From Gracilaria gracilis (taxonomy: Eukaryota > Rhodophyta > Florideophyceae > Gracilariales > Gracilariaceae), in NCBI GenBank assembly GCA_030374805.1, contig JARGSG010000033.1:124001-188000 (forward strand): DNA of 64,000 bases, read 5' to 3'. The position numbers were made by a program, and so were the translations under genes. Positions 21,023-29,209 of this stretch are shown here, one piece after another (position 1 is the first letter of the stretch; each line of letters begins with the position of its first letter). The notes beneath the pieces were generated by a model, which made no database searches, was not told the DNA's origin, and worked only from the letters and a program-made list of their open reading frames with translations.

Positions 21023-23053
21023 CTAAAGTTCTCTAAGCCTTCTTAGTGCAGTCTTCATCCCTTGCAAACGATTTTCTACAGCTCTTCGCTTCTCCTTCAC
21101 AGCTTGTTTCTCTTGCAATACAACGTCTAAAACGTCATCAGCTTCAAAGGCTTCCTGAACCCTGCGGTGGAATACTTCATATACGCGATAAATGAGCTTA
21201 TCTCGCACGACCATTGGAATTATGTCAAACAAACGGTTCAGCATGACATCAATGTAACATTTAAGAGAGATCTGCAGTTCAAAAACTCCCTGCTTCACGG
21301 TCTCGTCACGCGAACTGCTGAAAATACTCATCAACTCCCCCCACCTATCCATGAACTGCTGATCTACGCCATACATTCCGACGGAGACCTTGGATTTCTG
21401 AGACTCCTTGTTGGACGAAGCAGTAAAAGATTCAACGGTTTCTGCCAGTTTCGTATCAATTCTATCCCCTGACGATCGCATCTTTGCAACAATAGCACTG
21501 TCGACTTCCATAATCTTTTCCATGTAAGAGGGATTTAAGGTAAAGATTTGGCTTAGCTCGCTTGAAATTAAACCATCAGTTGCCTGGCGAGATCTCTCCG
21601 CAGCTTCTTCGATCAGGCGAGATACTTCTTCAGACACCCTTAAACCCAGCTTCTCAAACTTACGGCATACTTCTGTTCCCATAACTATTTTGCTGTATAC
21701 ATCAGTCATGTACCCTTCTATCTCACTAATCAACATCTCCGTTTGATCTTGGACCAACGTGTCGAACAATATGCTCCTTACTTGGCGACGAAACACTGAA
21801 TCGCTTACGAAGTTCGGTAGTCCATACCCGCTTGCCTCTCGCACATGTTCCAATAACTCCTCCCCATAGTCGACACTCAACACATCCGGCAACTCGTTTT
21901 GGATTTCCTTGGCAAACGTCTCGCAAAATTCATTCGACCTCGATGATATGTTTAGGCTCTTTTCCGGGGCGTTCTCAGCTCGAATGAGGCTGCCGATCTG
22001 TTCCTGCACTTCACAAAGCAGTCCTGTCAAGATCATACGCTTTTCGGTCATCGTACTCGGGGAGCTCCCAAAAGTCTTACGCTCTACCTGCAATGCCTTA
22101 ATCCGTTGTTGAACCAAACGTTTTGCATCAGGAATGAATTCATCCACTCGCTGACTCTGCAAGTCAACAATTCTCCTCGTCAAAGCGGTATATCCACGTT
22201 GCTCTTGGGCTAGGTGTCGAAGCAACTGGTGTGTAGCGAAGAGTTTGGACTCGATCTTCTCAATGTCGTGGTCCTCCTCCCCAATGTCTTTGTTTCGAAC
22301 AGCGATAAAGCCTAGTGCAAGTTTGACGTCACTTTGACGACTCATGCGAATCTTGTGCAAAATGTCAGAATTATGTGGGACGAGATCGCACTTGGACACC
22401 ACACCGATAGTCCGTTTCCCTTCCTTGTCGTAAAGTTGTGCGATTCGTAACGCCTCGGCGTTTCCAAAATCATCGTTCGCAGGAATGACCACCAAGACAA
22501 CCATGTTCTCATTCTTGACGTACTTGTGTACCATGGACGATGTGACCTCATGGATATCAAAATCTTCATGACCATCCACGTCAACGTGGGTGATACCAGG
22601 CAAATCGATCAAGGTCATCACAGGCCCCTTCTTCCTAGTGTAGCGAATATGAATCGGGGAATCAGAGATCGGGGCGCTTTTCTCCGTAATAGTTGAAGAA
22701 AACTCCAGAATAGCATCCTCCAAAGCCTTCATATCTTGACATTCCTTTGCAACCGAAAAATCGGCCTTCTTGGAAACCAAAGCAGTTGCAGCTTCGACTT
22801 GAGGATTCGTATGGAGTTGCACGATGGTAGGCACCCTTGTACAAGTGTTTTGAGCGCGAGGGAAGCGAATAGAGGTAAGCCTTTCAAGGACAGAAGACTT
22901 GCCAGCGGATTGGGCACCGACGACAAGTACACCAGGACATTGAATTCCTTCGCTTCCGAGATGCAAACGAAGTTCCTCAATGAGGGCCAGTTTCTTTCCA
23001 AGGCGACTATCAAAGACGTCATCAATATTTTCGATTAGAGGAGTGGTTGACAT
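21023..23053 (-). CDS. Dynamin-like large GTPase
   Basis: This intron-less ORF of 676 residues starts at the ATG at 23053. The GTPase domain carries P-loop GAQSAGKS (46-53), switch I CTRVPT (71-76), DLPG (150-153) and the specificity motif SKCD (220-223; usually TKxD). A long helical middle/stalk region follows (about 290-520), and the last ~100 residues have the charged helical character of a GTPase effector domain (DVVLQEKQAVKEKRRAVEN). No PH domain or proline-rich tail is seen, so the architecture is nearer to Mx, DRP1 or plant DRP4-like proteins than to classical dynamin. The likely role is GTP-driven membrane remodelling or fission, or an Mx-like function; these cannot be separated by eye. 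Confidence 0.9.
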   Translation of the reverse strand: MSTTPLIENIDDVFDSRLGKKLALIEELRLHLGSEGIQCPGVLVVGAQSAGKSSVLERLTSIRFPRAQNTCTRVPTIVQLHTNPQVEAATALVSKKADFSVAKECQDMKALEDAILEFSSTITEKSAPISDSPIHIRYTRKKGPVMTLIDLPGITHVDVDGHEDFDIHEVTSSMVHKYVKNENMVVLVVIPANDDFGNAEALRIAQLYDKEGKRTIGVVSKCDLVPHNSDILHKIRMSRQSDVKLALGFIAVRNKDIGEEDHDIEKIESKLFATHQLLRHLAQEQRGYTALTRRIVDLQSQRVDEFIPDAKRLVQQRIKALQVERKTFGSSPSTMTEKRMILTGLLCEVQEQIGSLIRAENAPEKSLNISSRSNEFCETFAKEIQNELPDVLSVDYGEELLEHVREASGYGLPNFVSDSVFRRQVRSILFDTLVQDQTEMLISEIEGYMTDVYSKIVMGTEVCRKFEKLGLRVSEEVSRLIEEAAERSRQATDGLISSELSQIFTLNPSYMEKIMEVDSAIVAKMRSSGDRIDTKLAETVESFTASSNKESQKSKVSVGMYGVDQQFMDRWGELMSIFSSSRDETVKQGVFELQISLKCYIDVMLNRLFDIIPMVVRDKLIYRVYEVFHRRVQEAFEADDVLDVVLQEKQAVKEKRRAVENRLQGMKTALRRLREL

Positions 23054-23727
23054 GGTGGATTAGCGAATGGTATTGAGTGAATCGTTGCCTTGGCTTCAAA
23101 TGAGAACAAAATGAAAGCGCTGAAGCCCTTTTAAGTGGAAAAATGGAGAATAAAAGACGGGGGAGATGTGAAGTCGTTCTCCTTTTTCGATTTGGGGATC
23201 CATGCGTTCAGTGGAATCGACGTAGATTTATAATTGAGAAGAGGAGAGTGGAATGATGTTTTTCAAAAATGTGATGCTGTTTGCACAGAAAATGAATACT
23301 ATCACGAAGAAATTTTGAGAGTAGCTTGTTCGGTGTATGAAGTTTGGGACCGCTGGGTAGGTTAAAGAAAGTTAAGCCCTCGTGGAGGAAAGTTCTGAAT
23401 GTAAATTTTGTGGCTACAGGAGGTTGATACACTTCATTATGTGCATGTTCTTCCACGCATGAAGAACAACACATATCGTGGATCGTTATTATCTTTAAAT
23501 GGATATCTTCTGATATCTGATCGATCGTTTGTAGTTTCCCGACAAAGCCGAGCCTCGAATATTTGCGGCCACGTATGATACATTCGGTGCACTGCGATGC
23601 ATTTTGTTTGCCCTCACACGTAAAGTTATATATGCTCATACGTCACGTTTGCCAACAGACATCACGCCGGCGGCCACTGCTTATCCACGTCATCTTCGGC
23701 GTCGGCAAACACACCTTCCTCTCACAT
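23054..23727. other. Upstream region of the dynamin-like gene
   Basis: This stretch includes the presumed promoter of the GTPase. A 143-codon minus-strand ORF (23208-23639, ATG start) lies here, but shows no domain, no signal peptide and no clear coding bias, so I do not call it. Confidence 0.4.
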
Positions 23728-24720
23728 TCAGGCCCCATCCATTTCGAACAGGCCTCGCAGAGTTTCCCTCTTCCACTGCACATCTCCACCGGCCGCGTGA
23801 ATGATAAACGCGTCCTCCTCGTCATCGAAGCCCGCATCGGCGTCGCAGAATTCGGCCAAACAGCAGGCACGTTTGGGGTGTCGATTGATCCAGCAGCGTG
23901 GAACGGTGGAAACGAACCGTCGTCTGTGATGGTATTGTTTGTAGATGGGCGCCATCCACGCGTCAATTCGACGCACGCCAAAGCACCGCGGCCAGTGGTT
24001 CAGAAGGTACAGAAACGCTCTGTTCTCGTACTTTAGTGGGATGAACTTGTTTGTCTTCGGGAGCTGGGAGGCGGACTGTAGTGCGTGCGTCGTTGAGGCA
24101 GCATGGAGTTTGGACCGCTGAGGTCGTCCCAGAGGAGCAGAGAGTGATTGCGACGTTACATGAGTGTGGTGGCGGCATGCCATTCAATGTCCGGTCGCAT
24201 GAACATGGCGTCAGTATCTACCATGAACACGAACTGGAAACGCTTCAGCAACTGCTGGGCCAGGGTGTACTTCTACCATGCAACGGGCAACGCGAAGGGC
24301 TCGAGAGCAGCCAGGGGCGGCGGCTCGAGACAACTGTGGACTAGTTCCACATGCTGGGGTACTGTCGTTTTCTTTGAAGTCATCAATGATAGAGATGATG
24401 ACGAGGGAGGTGAGATGGAGTGGAGCAAGCACGGAGGACCATGGATGCGGTTGATGTGAATTTCGACAGCTGTGAGTGTAATGGCAGATGCAGCCGGAAA
24501 CGGACACGGCAATGTGGCAGACTAGAACGACGCCGCCACTAGAGACAAGCTTCGAATGGGCTACCAGACGATTAAGTAAAGGAATAGGGTCCGCGTAACT
24601 TACATATTCGGTCCATGAAGGGCGTCCATGACGAGCAGAAATGAAGGTCTCCACGTGATGTGACACAGAGGGCGTGCGATACCTTACGGTTGTAAAGTTA
24701 TATGCTGGTGAGTCTCCTCT
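23728..24720 (-). pseudogene. Glycosyltransferase-like locus, split by introns or broken
   Basis: Three minus-strand pieces in different frames look like parts of a GMA12/MNN10 (GT34-like) nucleotide-sugar transferase. One (24272-24160) reads KYTLAQQLLKRFQFVF and then MVDTDAMFMRPD, with a DxD metal-binding motif in the usual setting. Another (about 24080-23728) reads ENRAFLYLLNHWP, DAWMAPIY, VPRCWINRHP and finally DAFIIHAAGG, which resembles the family's C-terminal GDFxxHFAG. A good 5' splice site GTAAGT is at 24603 and an AG precedes 24272, giving a possible 331-nt intron. The second junction does not join in frame cleanly, so the locus is either a multi-exon gene that I cannot resolve or a pseudogene. 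Confidence 0.4.
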
Positions 24721-25131
24721 AGCGAATGAGAGCACCAGTAAGTGGAGGTGCTCTGTGGCCGAATGAGGCCAACCATGCGCATTCCAACGCCGCGGGCTCG
24801 CTAGTCGGGTCGGTCGGCGTCAGCGGTGACGAATGGAAGAAATGGCGGTAGCGCACCGGGCCGCCGCATGGGGCAGTTCGTATCCGGGCGCTGGCGCGAT
24901 GGCGGTGCCATGCCATGCGCCAAAGATTCGTTTCATGCGCACACGCCATATTCATACGCACCGCCCGCAACTGCGCCGTGTGTGCCACTCTCATGGCGTC
25001 CAGCCGCTAACCGGGGATGCGTGCTGGACTTCTGTGCGCCGTGACACGGACGATTCGTGTCTTCGGCTCATTGGCTGCTCACTCTTGTGCTCCTCTCTAC
25101 ACGTGGCCACGTTGTGAACCATAATTGCGCA
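24721..25131. other. GC-rich stretch upstream of the glycosyltransferase-like locus
   Basis: Overlapping ORFs of 70-95 codons on both strands reflect the GC-rich composition, and none has a recognisable domain. The stretch may contain the 5' end of the glycosyltransferase-like gene. Confidence 0.35.
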
Positions 25132-25263
25132 GTAATTTTCATACTGTACTATTGAAATAAATAGTGCTTCATCAATTACGAAAGAGATCGAACTTCATCA
25201 GTAATTTTCATACTATTGAAAAAATAGTGCTTCATCAATTACGAAAGAAATTAAGCTTCATCA
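25132..25263. repeat. Two-unit direct repeat (69 and 63 bp)
   Basis: 25132-25200 and 25201-25263 are adjacent direct copies. Both contain gtaattttcatact, aatagtgcttcatcaatt and acgaaag, and differ by a small deletion and a few substitutions. They lie 60-190 bp upstream of a TATA box and may be part of the promoter region of the next gene. Confidence 0.85.
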
Positions 25264-25321
25264 ATACCGCTGATTTTGTATTTTCTTCTCATATATCAGT
25301 TGCTGAATTCCACTCCACTAA

Positions 25322-25328
25322 TATAAAG
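25322..25328 (+). promoter_or_regulatory. TATA box of the CAP-like gene
   Basis: TATAAAG lies 97 bp before the ATG at 25425, similar to the spacing in the peroxidase genes of this window. Confidence 0.5.
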
Positions 25329-25424
25329 ACATATATGCTCCAATCCTTCTTCAGTGTCCCCTCATTCATATAACTTTAGAGCAAAGCAGAAACCAAGTAT
25401 TCGCCCATATCCACTTCAAGATCC

Positions 25425-26408
25425 ATGCTATTAAAACTGTGGCTTCCACCTGCACCTAATGAACACGAACGTCCACAAGTTTTTTCCAGTAGCTCCCCCA
25501 AGATGAACTCCAGCTCCCAGCAGAGCCCATGCAGGAACCCTCCAGTCGACGACAGGCTGTATCGTGAAGGAGTGCAGTTGTACATCGCCTTCACGGAACA
25601 TACGCAACGTCAATCTCGCTCTTTCCCTTTTGCAGTTTCGCCTCCATTCCCTCATAGGTGTGACAGTGACGCGTCTATTTCAGCCCTCGATCATCTAAAT
25701 GAAGCACGTGCCTCATCTGGTAACCAACTTCCTGCCCTTCGCTGGAGTCGTAGGCTTCATCGCGATGCAGAAAACTCTGCGATACACCAACTGCAAATGA
25801 ACACAATGCTTCCGGACATCACTGAAAGGCGGAAAAGGGCCTCTTCTATTCTAGTGAGATGTCAGTTTCCCAGAGTGGTTGCTCCTCAAGTTTTACGTGT
25901 TACTTTGGAAGCTGCCAGTGTTCATGGACTCGATTTAAGTGGCGTACTTTTTAGAGTAAGTGTCAGAGACAATGAACCGTGTGCAAGGGCAGGTATTGCA
26001 ATAATGGTTTTACGTGACGCAGTTTTCGTTACTGTAGTGGTCGCAGCAGAAAGACCTCCAGCCCCACGCAGTCTACGTCTTGTAGAAAACCAAGCAGGAG
26101 ACGATCGACAACATAGGAGAGAACTCCGTAGAAGAGGAAGGAGACGGGAAGATCCAATGGGTGCATTTGCTATTGATGGACGAAACAGAAGGAGGCACGG
26201 TGCAGCCCGCGGGGGAGAAAATGATGGGGCTAGGAGAAGAGAAAGCGATCCTTTAGGGATACTTAATGATGAAGAGTGGAATAGAGTAGGAACTCGAGGC
26301 CGAGATAGACGACGCAGAAGAGAAGCTGAAAGGGTTGGAAGAAGACGCAGCGATCCACTGGGTATACTCGACAATGACGAATGGAATGAAACTGGTCGAA
26401 GAAATTAG
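25425..26408 (+). CDS. Possible CAP/SCP-like protein with basic repeat tail
   Basis: This 327-residue ORF starts at an ATG at 25425 and is followed by AATAAA at 26428-26433, 20 nt after the stop. Residues ~85-210 resemble a divergent CAP (SCP/PR-1/YkwD) domain: LNEARASSGN, PALRWSRRLHRDAENSAIHQ, and a terminal strand region AGIAIMVLRDAVFVTVVVA. The usual CAP histidines are not clearly conserved, so this is tentative. No strong signal peptide is seen. The last ~110 residues are very Arg-rich and contain at least two copies of a motif SDPLGILnDeEWN, with a related EDPMGAF before them, separated by Arg/Asp-rich spacers. This tail may bind nucleic acid or acidic polysaccharide. Confidence 0.6.
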   Translation: MLLKLWLPPAPNEHERPQVFSSSSPKMNSSSQQSPCRNPPVDDRLYREGVQLYIAFTEHTQRQSRSFPFAVSPPFPHRCDSDASISALDHLNEARASSGNQLPALRWSRRLHRDAENSAIHQLQMNTMLPDITERRKRASSILVRCQFPRVVAPQVLRVTLEAASVHGLDLSGVLFRVSVRDNEPCARAGIAIMVLRDAVFVTVVVAAERPPAPRSLRLVENQAGDDRQHRRELRRRGRRREDPMGAFAIDGRNRRRHGAARGGENDGARRRESDPLGILNDEEWNRVGTRGRDRRRRREAERVGRRRSDPLGILDNDEWNETGRRN

Positions 26409-27168
26409 AACTGAACACACATATTAAAATAAAACACATGTGGAAGCTTTTCTCGCATAGATATACGCTATGATTTTTTTTGTACGATGAAGTGCTGTAT
26501 GGCAGGAAAGAAATCCAAAATAGCTGTGGCCCTGGGAATTATTCGTTTTAACTATTCAACTCATAGCGACTTCCAACTGGAATAGTTTTGGTTAGAATTA
26601 CAAACCTTTCTAATTACATAATTTTATGTTCAGATAGTGTCTTCGATCTTCAGCTCGCTGACACTGCATTTGTAAATGCAAACGTTATACTACAACCGGG
26701 TGGCCCGCAGTCAGCATTGCAACACACCAAGGCAAGGAAAGGAAGGGGAATTATGAGATCCTTATCTCGAAACAAATCTCTAAAACTGTGGTCCACTTCT
26801 GCAAGCAAATATGGCCGTTGGGAAAGGAATGCAACAGACTATTGCAGATTTGTTTCAGAGACCCATATCTAAGCAGAATTTAGTATTCGTTTCGGTGTAC
26901 ATTGCCCGTCGCCTGATGGTTCTTTCTTCATATTTGTTGTCGCCATCTTTTGTCCAAAGACGAAAACTAGCGAGAACATTATAGACCTCACCAAAATGTC
27001 TAAGTGCGGGGCCACCCTCTGTGGTGGAATTAACAAGTCCGTTAATTCCATACTCTTGAACTGTCACCGAAGCCATATTTAAGAGAGTTGTTGAACAATC
27101 TTTCTCAGATGCTTCTTTCCCTCATCTTGACTCTGAACCATCGTCGATAAGACGGTGGCTGTGGAATA
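26409..27168. other. Intergenic region, nothing recognised
   Basis: Apart from the AATAAA just after the previous gene, I see no gene. A 73-codon minus-strand ORF (26855-27076) has an ATG, but no recognisable domain. The promoter of the following gene should be here, but I see no TATA box. Confidence 0.45.
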
Positions 27169-28746
27169 ATGCACCGCCTGACATTTCTCTCTCTTGCTTT
27201 TGCTTTCTATATGTCATTGTACTTCCCAGCCTCAGAGTCGTTGAATCCCAAATCAATTATCAATGCCAAAAGCAGTGAGAAGAGACCTGTTAAGAGAGGT
27301 CTTCGTGAACTCAATCCTAAAGCCAAGGAAGCGTATACAAAGATTAAGATGCCGAAAAACAAAACCGTCTCCCATCGACAAGGTCTGAACTTCGATGCCT
27401 GTGAAACGGACTTTGATTGTCAAGGTTGGAGATTCTGTTACGGTTATGATTATTTCGAAACCTTAGGAACATGTGACTCCAGTTTCTACAACGAATGCAG
27501 ATGTCTCGAAAATAATCCAATATGCTCTGAAGATAGCGATTGCAGTTCCGGTGAGCACTGCAGTCAGAACCTCCTTCCCGGCGTTTATTTCTGTATGAGC
27601 AATAGTTTCATGTATGAAACAGATAGTGAGACTCTTTTAGTGGAAACACCTGGTTCTAACGGACTAGCATTGGACGTCTGCACAACCAGCCTTGACTGTC
27701 AGGGGCCGCTCAAGTGTTACATGTTGGACAGCGATGGGTGGTATGCCGATTGCAATTCCGTCACCGGAAAGGAGTGTTTTTGTGACTACGATTTCGAATC
27801 TGAGTTCGATGGAAGCTGTGCGAACGACGCAGTTTGTTTAGCTGGAGAAGTGTGCTCTAGCTTCTCAATTGAATCCGGCTGGTGCACTTCGGACACTGCA
27901 TACCAAGGATTCAACTTCGACTTGTGTTACTCGTCTGCGGATTGCAGGGAACCTCGTAGTTGTTATGGTATGCAAGAAGACGGAAGCTTCACACCGTGCA
28001 CTACAAGTGATGCTCTATGTACCTGTTTGAAAGACGATATGTTCGATATGCTTTGCACTGATCTGAATGAGTGTGCGTACTGGGCAGAGTCCTGTTTCTA
28101 CGAAGAGGAGTCGGGCCTGAGCATTTGCGTCTCTGACTCACAACTCGCACTTCTGAGAGCTAAGAGCATGTCTGGAGCAATCAAGAGCAATGCAATGTCG
28201 GCAATACCATCCCCAGAACTCAGTACAGAGGGTATTCCTAAACCTTCTCCGGAAAACCAAGCCGTTGCTGAATCAACCCCAGAAGTTCTTGCCGATGGAT
28301 TGGAGATGGGATCAGGCGGCCAGAGTTCAGTTCCTAGTTCAAGTGTTTCTCCGAATGTGTCTCCCGATGCGACTCCGGATATTTCTCCGGAAGCTTCGCC
28401 CGTGTCAGATGATGTATGTATTGCTGTGCACTCGCTTGCCCACTTTGAGTCACACGAACTGATATACGATACGCACCGAGTTGCTCGTGTACTTTGTGAT
28501 GAAAACAACAGTTGCGCCACGCCAGGACATATCGTTCAATATCAGAATACTCCAATGATGATGATGAACTATTGCGAGATAGTGCAATGCAAAGCGGACA
28601 TTATGCACGTGAACAGCCCCCGTTATCGACGCGGAATGCATGTGCCATCGATGACCGAGGGCTTAGTGTTTACAACATTTGCAGCGAGATATGGAACAAA
28701 GACAGAGGAAAGGTTGCTCGCAACAGCGGTTCGCTTTGGTCTTTAA
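27169..28746 (+). CDS. Secreted protein with three Cys-rich repeats and a C-terminal domain
   Basis: This 525-residue ORF starts at the ATG at 27169, with a signal peptide (MHRLTFLSLAFAFYMSLYFP). After a basic linker come three tandem repeats of about 80 residues beginning near residues 74, 165 and 247. Each follows the pattern C-x5-DC-x4-CY...C...C-x-C...C-x5-C-x4-E-x-C...C, so some 28-30 cysteines are arrayed regularly. A Ser/Pro-rich stretch (about 340-413, with repeated SPxxSPxA) links to a C-terminal domain (414-525) with its own cysteines, MMMMNYC and a MHVPSMTEGL segment. I do not recognise either module. The composition suggests an extracellular matrix, adhesion or binding protein. 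Confidence 0.75.
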   Translation: MHRLTFLSLAFAFYMSLYFPASESLNPKSIINAKSSEKRPVKRGLRELNPKAKEAYTKIKMPKNKTVSHRQGLNFDACETDFDCQGWRFCYGYDYFETLGTCDSSFYNECRCLENNPICSEDSDCSSGEHCSQNLLPGVYFCMSNSFMYETDSETLLVETPGSNGLALDVCTTSLDCQGPLKCYMLDSDGWYADCNSVTGKECFCDYDFESEFDGSCANDAVCLAGEVCSSFSIESGWCTSDTAYQGFNFDLCYSSADCREPRSCYGMQEDGSFTPCTTSDALCTCLKDDMFDMLCTDLNECAYWAESCFYEEESGLSICVSDSQLALLRAKSMSGAIKSNAMSAIPSPELSTEGIPKPSPENQAVAESTPEVLADGLEMGSGGQSSVPSSSVSPNVSPDATPDISPEASPVSDDVCIAVHSLAHFESHELIYDTHRVARVLCDENNSCATPGHIVQYQNTPMMMMNYCEIVQCKADIMHVNSPRYRRGMHVPSMTEGLVFTTFAARYGTKTEERLLATAVRFGL

Positions 28747-29131
28747 CACATTGAAACTAGTTCAACAGACTAGAAACGTGTTAACTCAGTGTTCACCATC
28801 ATCAGTGCACATGCTGAGCACCAGGGGTGAGAGTAACCACGTAGCAATACAAAGTTTATGTATCTTTCAACATGGATAAACCTTTTTATTTATTTCCGCG
28901 TTAGGCTTCTACAGTAGATCTTTATTTTTTGGAAGTGTAGGAGACACAGAGCGGCAGAACCATATGCTCTGCTACATCAATGGCCAGAGGCCATTCCGTT
29001 CAGTGAGACACATAATGTTTTCACTGCTCCTGAGTTACTTGTGACCCAGAAGGTCTTTCCTACTCCTATTGGGTGTGGAGGGCGGGTTATTTTGAAGAAC
29101 ATCATCAGAGCAGACGCGATTGTGATTCGCA
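28747..29131. other. 3' flank of the Cys-rich gene
   Basis: No further gene is seen. The sequence leads into the left half of the split LTR-like repeat; its first part is presumably the 3' untranslated region. Confidence 0.5.
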
Positions 29132-29209
29132 GTCAAAGAAAATCGCAGTAGGGCGTAGACGATCGGCAACATCCAAGCCGTCGGTAGATCAGGGCGAGTG
29201 AACCAGGGA
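29132..29209 (+). repeat. Left fragment of a split LTR-like repeat
   Basis: It aligns with 10598-10675 (for example cagtcaaagaa and tcggcaaca). The match stops at the transposon boundary at 29210 and resumes at 31776. Confidence 0.7.

Noticed and set aside
24272..24603. Placing a full exon model for the glycosyltransferase-like gene
   Set aside because: The first junction looks good, but the second does not restore frame, so no CDS is asserted.
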